From contig NZ_CP107947.1 in the NCBI RefSeq assembly GCF_036059255.1, positions 6,882,001 to 6,946,000 of the forward strand: DNA of 64,000 nt, written 5' to 3'. A program made the position numbers and the translations under genes. The notes below the pieces were generated by a model. The model was not told where the DNA came from, did not search any database, and worked only from the letters and a program-made list of their open reading frames with translations. This document shows positions 8,325 to 16,421 of the stretch, piece by piece (position 1 is the first letter of the stretch; each line of letters begins with the position of its first letter). This stretch comes from Micromonospora sp. NBC_00389. Lineage in GTDB: Bacteria; Actinomycetota; Actinomycetes; Mycobacteriales; Micromonosporaceae.

Positions 8325-9467
8325 CTAGCGACGGTCGCGGAAGCGCTCGAGCGCCTCGGCGGGGATCTCGATGCCGAGGCCGGGCCCGGACGGCACATCG
8401 ACGGTGCCGTCGTCACCGAGGGGCAGTTGGCCGCCGAGCAGTCCGTCACGGACCGGATTGGGCGACGCGTCAAACTCGAACAGCGGGCTCGTGGCCCGTG
8501 CGGTCAGCACCTGCAGCGCGGCGGCCATCACCACCGCGGTCCCCCACACGTGGGGCTGGGCGGCGACGCCGTGGGCTTCGGCCAGGGCCAGCACGCGACG
8601 GACGGCCTCGATACCGCCGGCCGCGACCATGTCGGGCTGGATGAGGTCGACGGCCCGCTCGCGCAGGGCCGCGCCGAAGACCGCCGGGTCGCCCCAGCTC
8701 TCGCCTGCGGACACCGGGATGTCGAGCTCGCGGGCCAGCGCCGCATAACCGACGAGGTCGGTGGCCGGCAACGGCTCCTCGAACCATTCGTAGCCCAGTT
8801 CCTGCGCGCAGCGTCCGACCCGCCGCGCCTGCATCAGGTCGTACGCGCAGTTCGCGTCGGCCATCAGCGCGACGTCGTCGGTTAGCGCGAGCCGCAGCCG
8901 TTCCATCAGGCGGGCGTCCGCGTCGCGGCCGTACCCAACGCCATGCAGCCCCAGTTTGAGCTTGACCCGACGGAAACCACGGGCGACATGGCCACGTGCC
9001 TCGTCCTCGATGCGCCCAACCTGATCGTCGAGACCGAGCCCGCCGCGGAAGTAATGACCGGTGACGTATGCCGGCACCCGCTCATGGTGGCGACCTCCGA
9101 GCAGGTCCCCGACCGACCGGCCGAGCAGCTTGCCGCGCAGGTCCCACAGCGCGATCTCGACGCCCCCTACGGCGCCGTAGGGCACGTAGGACTTGAACCG
9201 GCGGCGCAGATCGTCGCCGATGCGGGTCAACGTCGCCGGGCCCTCGGCGGCATCCGTGCCCACCAGCGCAGGCCCCAGCAGCCGGTCGATGATCTGGTCG
9301 TTGCCGGCCACCGGTCCGATGCACTCGCCGTAGCCGACGGCGCCGTCCGAAGCGATCACCCGGACGAGGAGATACTCGCGACTCTTGACGAACCCCTGGC
9401 CGTTGGCGAACGGCTCCTCGAGCTCGTGAAAGAGCGGGATCCGTTCCACGCGGTCGATCGTGGTCAT
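8325..9467 (-). CDS. Enolase superfamily enzyme (mandelate racemase/muconate-lactonizing group)
   Basis: A 380-residue protein with the capping domain (~1-125) followed by the TIM barrel. The K-x-K catalytic pair is K169/K171 (RRVKLKLG). The metal ligands are D204 (MADANCAYD), E230/E231 (FEEPL) and E256 region (SAGES), followed by IQPDM and a WGTAV segment. These residues mark an active member of the MR/MLE group, which racemises, dehydrates or cycloisomerises carboxylate substrates through an enediolate. I start it at the ATG at 9465-9467, which overlaps the IclR stop by 4 nt, so regulator and enzyme are cotranscribed. The specificity is not readable. Confidence 0.88.
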   Translation of the reverse strand: MTTIDRVERIPLFHELEEPFANGQGFVKSREYLLVRVIASDGAVGYGECIGPVAGNDQIIDRLLGPALVGTDAAEGPATLTRIGDDLRRRFKSYVPYGAVGGVEIALWDLRGKLLGRSVGDLLGGRHHERVPAYVTGHYFRGGLGLDDQVGRIEDEARGHVARGFRRVKLKLGLHGVGYGRDADARLMERLRLALTDDVALMADANCAYDLMQARRVGRCAQELGYEWFEEPLPATDLVGYAALARELDIPVSAGESWGDPAVFGAALRERAVDLIQPDMVAAGGIEAVRRVLALAEAHGVAAQPHVWGTAVVMAAALQVLTARATSPLFEFDASPNPVRDGLLGGQLPLGDDGTVDVPSGPGLGIEIPAEALERFRDRR

Positions 9468-10327
9468 GGATGCTCGGCGTGGACGGGGCGCCAATCATGC
9501 CAGGTGCCGCGGTACCCCAGGCGCGTCGAGAGGTCCTTAGCCGCGGCCGCGACCGCCGCACCGAGCTGAGGCACGAGGCCGACCCGCAGCCGCTCGGACG
9601 GGATGGTCAGCACGAGCGATCCCCGGCACGTACCGTCGGAGAGGAAGTACGGCGAGGCGATGGCGGTGCCACCGATGACCCGCTCACCGATGCTCACCGA
9701 GTACCCGCGACCTCGATCCTGCTCCGCGAGCTCCAGCAGGGCGTCCGGGTCGATCACCGTGCGGGCCGTGAGCTGCTCGAGAGGAGCCTGGCGCAGGACG
9801 ACTCCAGCCTCCTCGGGCGTCATCGCCGCGAGCACCGCGCGGCCGCCAGCGCCGGCGTGCAGCGGGATAGAGCGACCCATCTCGAGCACGTAGCGAATCG
9901 GCTTGTGGCAGTCGGCCTTGTCACGGAAGACGAGCTCGTTGTTGTCGACCGTCGCGAGGTAGCAGGTCTCCTCGACGTCGTCGACCAACGACCGCATGAT
10001 GGGGCGGGCCGCGGCCATCAGCGAGTCGCGAGCCGCGACCATGCCGCTGATCGCGAAGAAGCGCGGCCCCACGGTGTAGCGCCCCTGGCCACCGGGCGCC
10101 TGCTCGACCATCTCCAGCTGCAGCAACTGTGCGAGCAGCCGGCTGACAGCACTCTTGTCGACCCCGGTGTCCCGCGCGAGCTCGCGCACCCCGACGCTGC
10201 CCTGGGCGTCAGCGACCGCCTCGAGGATCGCGACCACCCGTGCGGCCGCGCCGGCAGTGGCAGTGGCAGTGGCAGTGGCAGTCGGGTCGGGCTGCTTGCC
10301 GTCGGCTTGGTTCGTCAACTGAGACAT
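9464..10327 (-). CDS. IclR family transcriptional regulator
   Basis: A 287-residue regulator. A low-complexity Thr-Ala tract occupies residues 16-25, then a winged helix-turn-helix (~28-90, containing SVGVRELARDTGVDKSAVSRLL) and the C-terminal effector domain with the SIGERVIGGTAIASPYF segment. I place the start at the ATG at 10325-10327, which lies inside a perfect GAGAC-ATT-GTCTC palindrome; the much longer upstream frame has no support. A regulator whose own start codon sits in its apparent operator would be autoregulated. It is cotranscribed with the MR/MLE gene and flanked by the transport operon and ligase gene that carry related sites, so it probably controls the whole cluster. Confidence 0.9.
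   Translation of the reverse strand: MSQLTNQADGKQPDPTATATATATAGAAARVVAILEAVADAQGSVGVRELARDTGVDKSAVSRLLAQLLQLEMVEQAPGGQGRYTVGPRFFAISGMVAARDSLMAAARPIMRSLVDDVEETCYLATVDNNELVFRDKADCHKPIRYVLEMGRSIPLHAGAGGRAVLAAMTPEEAGVVLRQAPLEQLTARTVIDPDALLELAEQDRGRGYSVSIGERVIGGTAIASPYFLSDGTCRGSLVLTIPSERLRVGLVPQLGAAVAAAAKDLSTRLGYRGTWHDWRPVHAEHP
10253..10282. repeat. GGCAGT hexanucleotide repeat, five perfect copies
   Basis: Thirty bases made of five exact copies of a six-base unit inside the start of the IclR gene. On the coding strand they encode an alternating Thr-Ala tract (residues 16-25). Copy-number change would lengthen or shorten the tract without shifting frame. Confidence 0.9.
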
Positions 10328-10333
10328 TGTCTC
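10321..10333. promoter_or_regulatory. Putative IclR operator, site B (autoregulatory)
   Basis: A perfect 13-bp palindrome, GAGAC-ATT-GTCTC, overlapping the IclR gene start codon (10325-10327). The third half-site found at sites A and C is not conserved here. Its position would block transcription or initiation directly. Confidence 0.55.
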
Positions 10334-10474
10334 AATACCGTAGCACCGCAGTCGCGCCCGGTTAAGTCCGCCCGCTACTTCCCCTGGGTCCGGCAGTCGC
10401 TGCCGAACCGTGACCGGACAACGGGGCACGGGGGGTGATTGACGGCGCCTCGGGGAGCGCGTACGTTGCTGATT

Positions 10475-10499
10475 GTCTTGCTCAACGAGACAGCGTCTT
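10475..10499. promoter_or_regulatory. Putative IclR operator, site C
   Basis: Half-sites GTCTT (10475-10479), GAGAC (10487-10491) and GTCTT (10495-10499) have the same 12- and 8-base offsets as site A. The element ends 74 nt before the acyl-CoA ligase start, a position suited to promoter control. Confidence 0.55.
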
Positions 10500-10573
10500 A
10501 ATTCCAGGGTCCGCCGGCCGCTCCGGCGCGGCCCCCATTGCGCGGGTCGCAGGACCTGCGGGAGGGACATGCC

Positions 10574-12235
10574 GTGGATCTGGACCGGCTCAACGTGCGC
10601 GACTTCCTCGAGGAGGCGGTGGCCGAGAACCCCGACGCCCCGCTGCTGCTGTGGGAGGACGAGGTCGTCTCGTACGCCGAGTTCGACGCGCATGTGAACC
10701 GCGCCGCCCACATGTGGCACGGCCTCGGCGTGCGGCGCGGCGACCGGGTGGCGTTCATGGTCGACAACAAGCCCGAGTTCCTCTACGCCTGGTTGGGGCT
10801 GGCCAAGCTCGGCGCGACGCTGGTGGCCGTGAACACCGGCTTCAAGGTCACCGAGACGGCCTACCTGCTCGAGCACTCGGAGGCGCGGATCGCGCTCGTC
10901 GACCCGCATCACGGCGACATGTTCGCCGGGCTGTGCGCCGCGGGCGGCCCGCTTGAGCGGGTGCTCGTGCTCGGCGACGACCCGCGCTTCACGTCGTACC
11001 AGAGCCTCGTCGACGCCGCGCTGCCCGAGGCGCCACCCGTGGATGTCGCCGCTAACGACGTCATCAGCTTCATCTACACGTCGGGCACCACGGGCAAGCC
11101 GAAGGCCGTCATGCAGACCCATCGCAGCTTCGTGATGACGGGCCAGGCCTACCCGCATTGGGTGAACATGGCCCGCGGCGATCGCATCTACGCATGCCTA
11201 CCGCTGTTCCACATCAACTCGCAGGCCTACTCGACGATGGGCGCCATCGGAGCCCGCGGCGCGATCGTGCTCTCGCCGCGCTTCAGCGCGAGCCGCTTCT
11301 GGGACGACATCCGCCGCCACCGGGTGGCGGTGTTCAACTTCATCGGCGCGATGACGCTAATCCTGTCGAAGAAGGAGCCCGCGCCCGACGACCTGGATAA
11401 CGACGTGAAGGTCGCGTACGGGGTGCCGGCCCTGCCTGGCGCCCTGCGCCGCCAGCTCGAGACCCGTTACGGCATGCGCGTCATCTCGGGCTTCGGGATG
11501 AGCGAGACGACGTTCGGGCTGGTCGAGCCGCTCGACGGCGAGTGCAAGGACGGGTCCATGGGGCTGCCGCGCAGCCATCCCGACCCCTCAGTCCCGCGCA
11601 CCGAGGCGCGCGTGGTCGACGAGGAGGGTCGGGACCTGCCCGACGGCGTGATCGGCGAGCTCGTGCTGCGCGGCCCGGCGCTGATGGCGGGCTACTTCCA
11701 CGACCCTGAGCGCACTGCCGAGTCGCTACGCGACGGCTGGCTGTTCACTGGCGACATGGCGTGGCGGGACAAGGACGGGTACTACTTCTTCGTCGACCGC
11801 AAGAAGGACATCATCCGCCGCCGAGGTGAGAACGTCTCGTCGCTCGAGGTCGAGGACGTGCTCAACGAGCACCCTGCGGTGCTCGAGTCTGCCGTCGTCG
11901 GGGTGCCCTCCGACCTCACCGACGAGGAACTCTTCGCCTTCATCGTGGCCCGGCCGGACACCGACCTCGACTACGAGGACCTCGCCGCGTGGGCGGCGGA
12001 GCGGCTGGCGGTCTTCAAGGTGCCACGCTACTACCAGCGCATTGACCGCCTTCCCAAGACGGACACCCAAAAGATCGAGAAGCACACGCTGCGCCGCATC
12101 GCGGAAGAGCCGGGCGAGCGGCTCGATCGTGATGAGGGACGCCGGCCGGCGGGCGGAGTGGGGGCGGCTCCCGTTGGCACGGCCCCCTCCCCGGAACATG
12201 ACGACTGGCGCGACGCGGCGCCGAAGGCCCCGTAG
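10574..12235 (+). CDS. AMP-dependent acyl-CoA synthetase/ligase
   Basis: A 553-residue ANL-superfamily ligase. The P-loop YTSGTTGKPK is at residues 168-177, the GFGMSET adenine-binding motif at ~307-313, FTGD at ~391, the hinge RKKDIIRRRGEN at ~409-420, and a C-terminal KTDTQKIEKH carrying the adenylation lysine. It resembles the crotonobetaine/carnitine-CoA and fatty-acid ligase subgroup. The reaction is ATP plus carboxylate plus CoA to acyl-CoA plus AMP and pyrophosphate. I chose the GTG at 10574 because GGAGGGAC lies 5-6 nt upstream. About 45 residues at the C-terminus are Pro/Ala/Arg-rich and extend beyond the usual end. It is divergent from the IclR gene and probably activates the substrate of this cluster. 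Confidence 0.88.
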   Translation: MDLDRLNVRDFLEEAVAENPDAPLLLWEDEVVSYAEFDAHVNRAAHMWHGLGVRRGDRVAFMVDNKPEFLYAWLGLAKLGATLVAVNTGFKVTETAYLLEHSEARIALVDPHHGDMFAGLCAAGGPLERVLVLGDDPRFTSYQSLVDAALPEAPPVDVAANDVISFIYTSGTTGKPKAVMQTHRSFVMTGQAYPHWVNMARGDRIYACLPLFHINSQAYSTMGAIGARGAIVLSPRFSASRFWDDIRRHRVAVFNFIGAMTLILSKKEPAPDDLDNDVKVAYGVPALPGALRRQLETRYGMRVISGFGMSETTFGLVEPLDGECKDGSMGLPRSHPDPSVPRTEARVVDEEGRDLPDGVIGELVLRGPALMAGYFHDPERTAESLRDGWLFTGDMAWRDKDGYYFFVDRKKDIIRRRGENVSSLEVEDVLNEHPAVLESAVVGVPSDLTDEELFAFIVARPDTDLDYEDLAAWAAERLAVFKVPRYYQRIDRLPKTDTQKIEKHTLRRIAEEPGERLDRDEGRRPAGGVGAAPVGTAPSPEHDDWRDAAPKAP

Positions 12236-12772
12236 ATGGCCGGTGACTGGATAGGTGCTGTCGTTGATCTTCCAGTGTCGTCGGTGGTGTGGGGGTCGTT
12301 GACAGGTCGTGCCCGGTGAGTCGCCGCTGCCTGTGGGTGCCGAAAATTGGCGTCGCGCCCCTGACCGGCTGGTTGTGACCAGCCGTCGCAATCAGATCCT
12401 GGCAAGCGTCACACCCTAAACGGTACCGGGGTTCCACCTGCGCGCCCCGTTGGAACCTGACCTCTTCCGCGCTTCGGAAGATGCCAGTTCTACACAGGGG
12501 CCCGAGCCGTGAACGCTTCCGACTTTGGGAAGAGTTCATCACCGACATCGGCCCTGCCCAGGCCCATGATCAATGGTCAGTCGGAGCGCTCTTCCCGGAA
12601 CGAGCACCGTCGCAGACCCTGCTCCCAAATCTGCTCCCAATGAAACCTCCCAGCAGGTCAGCCGCTCGTTACCGAGCACTCACCCGTACCCCACTCTGTC
12701 AGGCACGATAGACAGCGGTTGACGTCCGTTCAGCGCCGTTGCACTCTTCATGTCAACGAACGGTCCACAACG
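12236..12772. other. Non-coding stretch between ligase gene and IS element
   Basis: About 540 nt with no gene I can support. A 7-bp perfect stem with a TGTG loop (12367-12384) lies 130 nt after the ligase stop and might be a weak terminator. CTTCC/GGAAG and other small hairpins occur near 12470. The short open frames here have no recognisable domain. Confidence 0.5.
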
Positions 12773-13952
12773 TGTACCGTGCCAAAACTCGTCGTGCGCG
12801 GTCGAGCTGCTCTTTCACGGCCCATCGGGCGGCGCGATGATATTGGTTGATGACGCCGCCGAGGACTCGTCGTCGCCGCACGGTTTGTCTATCGCGATCA
12901 CCACGTCCGGTTCATGGTCGGGCGGATGTTGATCCAGACTCTGGTGTGGACGATGCCCGTTGAAGTGCCGGACGTAGTCGGCCAGCACGGTGCGGGCGTG
13001 AGACTCGTTGTAGATCAGGATGTGGTCGGTGCACTCCCGCCGGACGCTCCGGACAAACCGTTCGGCGTAGCAGTTCGCTCGCGGCGCCCGCGGCGGGATC
13101 TTGACCACCTCGACATTCTCGGCGGCGAAGTCCGCGTCGAACGAGCCGGTAAACTTGGCATCCCGATCGCGGACCAGGAACTTGAATCGGCCGGCCCGGT
13201 CGCCGAGGTCGACGATCAAGTTGCGGGCCTGCTGGGTGGTCCACTCCCCGGTCGGATTCGCGGTGACACCCAGAATGTGGACCCGCCGGGGTCACCACCT
13301 CCATCACCACCAGCACGTAAACACGCCGCAAGGCGACCGTGTCGAGGTGGAAGAAATCCGTGGCCAGCAGCCCCGCCGCCTGGACCCGAAGGAACGCTCA
13401 CCACCTGGTGTCTGTGTCCCGCGGCGCCGGACCGAGACGGGCGTGGCCAAGGATCCGCCGGATCGTTCCCAAGCCGACCCCGTAGCCCAGGCCGACGAGG
13501 TCGCCCTGGATCCGTCGATGTCCCCAGCCCGGATTTTCCCTAGCCAGCCGGAGAATCAGCTCCCGGATCTCCTTGCTGACCCGCGGACGGCCGCATCGGT
13601 TCGGGAAGGTCCAATGATGGGCGACCAGACGACGATGCCAAGCCAAAATAGTGCCCGGTGTGACCAGCCGATGCTCGCGCACCCACCGCGGCACCAGCCG
13701 GGTCAGCGCCGCCAAGACCGCCCGGTCCGGCCACGACAAACGTGGGGCACTGACCTGACGCCGCAGCACCGTCACCTCATGCCGAAGCACCAACAGTTCC
13801 GCGGTCTTCGCCGCTCGTTGCGCGAGCCACGCCAGCCACCCGAACACCTGGATCATGGCCAGGTACAGCAACCTGAAACCCACACAAGGATCATGCCCGC
13901 AACAGTGGAAACGCAAGCTCAGACGCTGTGCGACGAGTTTTGGCACGGTACA
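12773..13952 (-). mobile_element. IS element with 22-bp perfect terminal inverted repeats, inactivated
   Basis: A 1180-bp element bounded by perfect 22-bp inverted repeats (12773-12794 and 13931-13952) that begin TGTACCGTGCC. It carries one long transposase reading frame on the minus strand, now broken (see 12815-13857). No obvious target duplication flanks it. It lies immediately beside a 54-nt relic of another IS tail (13953-14007), so it probably jumped into that older element. Confidence 0.75.
12815..13857 (-). pseudogene. Transposase with rve integrase core, nonsense and frameshift mutations
   Basis: The transposase of the element at 12773-13952. The N-terminal part ([13 protein letters not shown] to DTRW) holds the helix-turn-helix region and [15 protein letters not shown]. 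An in-frame TGA at 13398-13400 falls where homologues read Trp-Arg. The frame then continues ([16 protein letters not shown], then [11 protein letters not shown]). An extra C in the CCCC run near 13287 shifts the rest into another frame ([30 protein letters not shown]). The DDE catalytic residues remain recognisable across the three pieces. At least two lesions make it inactive. Family assignment (IS3/IS481-like single-ORF type) is approximate. Confidence 0.8.
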
Positions 13953-14007
13953 GGCATCCTCCACGAGTACCGCGTGACCTGCACGGATGAGTTTTCGGCA
14001 GGCGCAG
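13953..14007. mobile_element. Solo 3'-end relic of the IS type present at 34639-35891
   Basis: About 54 nt resemble the last codons plus terminal repeat of the intact-length element at 34639-35891. Both have GGCATCCTCCAC, a GAGTAC/TACGAG segment, then ACCTG..CGGATG and TTTTCGGCA (compare 35830-35891). The rest of that element is missing. The other IS (12773-13952) abuts it precisely, which suggests insertion followed by deletion. Confidence 0.55.
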
Positions 14008-14107
14008 AGGTCTTCGTCGTCGCTCAGGCTGTCTCGGTCACCGCAGCGAGCCAGCGAAGACGTCGATGATCGGGCACCGTCGGTGCGGTACGGCAGCCCA
14101 CGCTGGA

Positions 14108-14830
14108 TCAGCGGCTGGCGACCCGCTTTGCGGTGCGCTCCAGGTGGTCCGCCATGATCTGGTGAGCCCGGGCGGCGTCCCGGTCTCGGATCGCGTCGAC
14201 GAGCGCCCGGTGCTCGTCGACCCCCTGTTTGCCCTCGTGCTGGGCCTCCTGCAAGGACATCAGGATCGCCTCCCGGAACGACTGCAGGAGCATCGCGACC
14301 GCCGGGTTGTGCGCGGCGGTTGCCACACGCAGGTGGAAGCCGAACGACATGGCGACCGTGTAGGTCCCCTGCTCGCGCGCGGCTGCTGCCTCGTCGCACA
14401 GCGCCAGCAGATCGGCGATGTCCTCCTCGGTCGCCCGCTCGCAGACCAGCGGGACGACTCCGAGTTCGAATACCGCACGCGCCTCGGTGACCTCGGCCGC
14501 CGACAACCCTGACATGCTCAGCAGGTCGGTGATGCCCTCGCCGACCTGACCGGTGGTCGGGACCGTGACGAACGCGCCCCCGCGGGCGCCGACCCGGACC
14601 TCGATCAGTCCGTTCGCTTCGAGCATCCGCAGTGCCTCACGCAGCGACAGGCGGCTGACCCCCAGGCGCTCGCACAGTTCGCGTTCCGAGGGCAGCCGCG
14701 AGCCGATCGGGAGCTCACCGGTACGGATCAGAGCGCGGATCTGGTCGACGATCGACGTGGAGATCCGGTTGGAGATCACCGGCTGGAACAGTTGGGCGGA
14801 AGAGCCTGGCGCGTCAGGCGTGCGGGGCAC
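14108..14830 (-). CDS. GntR family (FadR subfamily, FCD domain) regulator
   Basis: A 240-residue regulator. The winged helix-turn-helix is at ~20-85 ([28 protein letters not shown]), followed by an all-helical FCD ligand domain with the metal-type histidines in [16 protein letters not shown] and the C-terminal [22 protein letters not shown] chose the GTG at 14828-14830 because AGGAGG lies 4 nt upstream; a longer reading to 14854 lacks a site. FadR-type proteins bind TnGTnnnACnA palindromes. Two such sequences occur nearby (14886-14900 and 16151-16165), so it probably represses itself, the MFS gene and the ferredoxin/oxygenase operon until a carboxylate ligand appears. Confidence 0.88.
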   Translation of the reverse strand: MPRTPDAPGSSAQLFQPVISNRISTSIVDQIRALIRTGELPIGSRLPSERELCERLGVSRLSLREALRMLEANGLIEVRVGARGGAFVTVPTTGQVGEGITDLLSMSGLSAAEVTEARAVFELGVVPLVCERATEEDIADLLALCDEAAAAREQGTYTVAMSFGFHLRVATAAHNPAVAMLLQSFREAILMSLQEAQHEGKQGVDEHRALVDAIRDRDAARAHQIMADHLERTAKRVASR

Positions 14831-14851
14831 GGCACCTCCTCGATCGACCGG

Positions 14852-14886
14852 CACGACTCAAGCTCAATGCCACGACTCAAGCTCAA
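14852..14886. repeat. Tandem 16-bp direct repeat upstream of gntR
   Basis: Two exact copies of CACGACTCAAGCTCAA at 14852-14867 and 14871-14886, with a period of 19 nt, in the gap between the MFS stop and the GntR start. They border the operator-like AATGGT sequence and may be part of the promoter region. Confidence 0.8.
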
Positions 14887-14900
14887 ATGGTATGACCTCA
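14886..14900. promoter_or_regulatory. Putative GntR (FadR-type) operator, upstream of gntR
   Basis: AATGGT-ATG-ACCTCA matches the left half and the core ACC of the perfect palindrome at 16151-16165. It lies about 56 nt upstream of the GntR start and overlaps the MFS stop codon. Confidence 0.45.
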
Positions 14901-16055
14901 GAGCCGCAGCCGGCGCACCGCCAGCGCCGGTACGGTCATCAGCAGCCCGGCGGCGGTGAGCGCGACGGCGAGCGGCATCAGCGCCACCAGGCCGGCGACC
15001 CCGAACGGCGCGAAGAACAGCGCCGCCGCGCGGAACGTGCCCGCCGAGGCGATCGCCTCACCTCGCTCCTGCGGATGCACCGACTCAGTGGCGACGGCCG
15101 GACCGATGGTCTGCAGCACGCCCGCTCCCGCGCCGGAGATGGCTAGTGCGATGCCGGCCAGGACGGCTGTCCCGGCAACCGGCCCCACCAGCGCGGTGCC
15201 GATCCCGGCAGCGAGTATGCCGAGGACCAGTGACCAGCGCAATCCGGTGCCACGCACCCAGCCGGCCAGCGCACCGCCGGCGACCGAGGCGGCGTTCGCC
15301 ACCGACACCAGGAAGCCGATGGTGGCCGACGACTGCCGGGCCTGGTCCAGGATCACGGGCACGTACGACCCGAGCAGTCCTCGCCAACCACCCGCGCTCG
15401 CCCCCGCCCAGGCGCCGGCGCCGACTCCGGGCCGCCGCCAGATCTGCCCCCGCTTCCGCCCGTCCGACGCGGGAGCGAAGGGCGGCAGGCGGACCAGGGC
15501 GCTCGCGGGTACGACAGTGCAGGCGGCCACCACGGCCCCTACCCCGAGCGCGAACTGCGGAGACCGGTGCGCGAGGACTCCCGCCAGCGTCGGACCGCCG
15601 ATCAGGCCCACCCCGGAGGCGAGGTTGACCTTGGCGAGGGCGCCGACCGCCGACCGCGACACCCGGACCGCGTGCGTCTGCGTCCCGGTCCAGAAGAACG
15701 CCCGCGCGACACCCTGCAGCAGTTGGGACACGGCGAAGACCCACCAGACGCTCGAGAGCGCGATCGCGGCGGACGAGACCGCGAGCACGGCACCGGAAAG
15801 TATGACGAACACCTTGTCCGGCAGCCTGCGCATCAGCGCGCCCATATACAGGCGGGTCGACATCTGGGCGATGGCGGACACCGCCACGAACACGCCGACC
15901 TGCCCCACCCCGTAGCCCGCCCGTACCGCCAGCAGCGGCACCGCGACCCCGGCGATCGCGAGGGCCAGCGAGAACAGCGCGGCGCCAGCGGCGCTGGCGA
16001 GGGGACCGCTGGTGCGGGTGTGTACGACGTCGTCGTCGCTCGCCAACCGCTGCAT
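14898..16055 (-). CDS. MFS transporter
   Basis: A 385-residue integral membrane protein with about 12 hydrophobic segments. The loop between segments 2 and 3 reads MGALMRRLPDKVFVI, where MFS proteins usually have GxxxDRxGRR. A central cytoplasmic loop (~190-205, PFAPASDGRKRGQIWRR) separates the halves. Small MFS proteins like this export or import aromatic acids or drugs; direction cannot be told. The start ATG (16055) has GGGAG upstream. It is followed by the GntR gene on the same strand and is divergent from the ferredoxin gene, so it shares the operator region at 16151-16165. Confidence 0.85.
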   Translation of the reverse strand: MQRLASDDDVVHTRTSGPLASAAGAALFSLALAIAGVAVPLLAVRAGYGVGQVGVFVAVSAIAQMSTRLYMGALMRRLPDKVFVILSGAVLAVSSAAIALSSVWWVFAVSQLLQGVARAFFWTGTQTHAVRVSRSAVGALAKVNLASGVGLIGGPTLAGVLAHRSPQFALGVGAVVAACTVVPASALVRLPPFAPASDGRKRGQIWRRPGVGAGAWAGASAGGWRGLLGSYVPVILDQARQSSATIGFLVSVANAASVAGGALAGWVRGTGLRWSLVLGILAAGIGTALVGPVAGTAVLAGIALAISGAGAGVLQTIGPAVATESVHPQERGEAIASAGTFRAAALFFAPFGVAGLVALMPLAVALTAAGLLMTVPALAVRRLRL

Positions 16056-16150
16056 CGCGTACTCCCGTCCGCGCCGTTGCCGGGGCGTCCCCAGTTCAGC
16101 TGATCCTGATCTTCGCCGCTTGACACCCTGACGAAACTGTTCCTAAGGTA

Positions 16151-16165
16151 AATGGTAAGACCATT
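16151..16165. promoter_or_regulatory. Putative GntR (FadR-type) operator in the MFS/ferredoxin divergent promoter
   Basis: A perfect 15-bp palindrome, AATGGT-AAG-ACCATT, containing the FadR-subfamily consensus TGGTnnnACCA. It lies 56-70 nt before the ferredoxin start and about 100 nt from the divergent MFS start, so one dimer could control both. Confidence 0.65.
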
Positions 16166-16220
16166 ACACGCAAGAGCGATCCTCGACCGGGATCACTGTC
16201 TCGAGGAGTTGAACCTGCCC

Positions 16221-16421
16221 ATGCGGATCAACGCGGACATCGCCAAATGCCAGGGCTACGGCAACTGCGTCGCCCTCGACGGCGACCATTTCGATCTTGA
16301 CGACGACGGGATGGTGGTCGTGCTGCAGGACACCGTCACCGCAGCCCAGGTGGACGCCACCACGGAGGCCGTACGCAGCTGCCCGGTCTCGGCGATCTGG
16401 CTGGTCAACGATGACGCCTGA
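16221..16421 (+). CDS. [3Fe-4S] ferredoxin of the ring-hydroxylating system
   Basis: A 66-residue ferredoxin with three cluster cysteines, C10 and C16 (CQGYGNC) and C54 (RSCPVSAI). This pattern is typical of small [3Fe-4S] ferredoxins that feed actinobacterial P450s and Rieske oxygenases. The start is the ATG at 16221; GAGGAG at 16203-16208 is a slightly distant ribosome binding site. It overlaps the reductase gene by 11 nt, so the two are translationally coupled and form the electron chain for the oxygenase. Confidence 0.88.
   Translation: MRINADIAKCQGYGNCVALDGDHFDLDDDGMVVVLQDTVTAAQVDATTEAVRSCPVSAIWLVNDDA

Noticed and set aside
10253..10282. Short tandem repeats as a CRISPR array
   Set aside because: Perfect six-base units without spacers inside a coding region; no cas genes in the window.
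12367..12384. Hairpin GGCTGGT-TGTG-ACCAGCC as terminator of the ligase gene
   Set aside because: Only seven base pairs, more than 130 nt after the stop and no T tract; kept as a remark, not a feature.
12600..12650. CTGCTCCCAAAT/CTGCTCCCAATG near-repeat resembling the end of a phage integrase gene
   Set aside because: No integrase catalytic motifs on either strand and no tRNA or att core nearby.
13101..14069. 322-codon plus-strand frame across the IS and upstream of the GntR gene
   Set aside because: Antisense to the transposase pseudogene; only its last part (GILHEYRVT) has meaning, as the relic of another IS tail.
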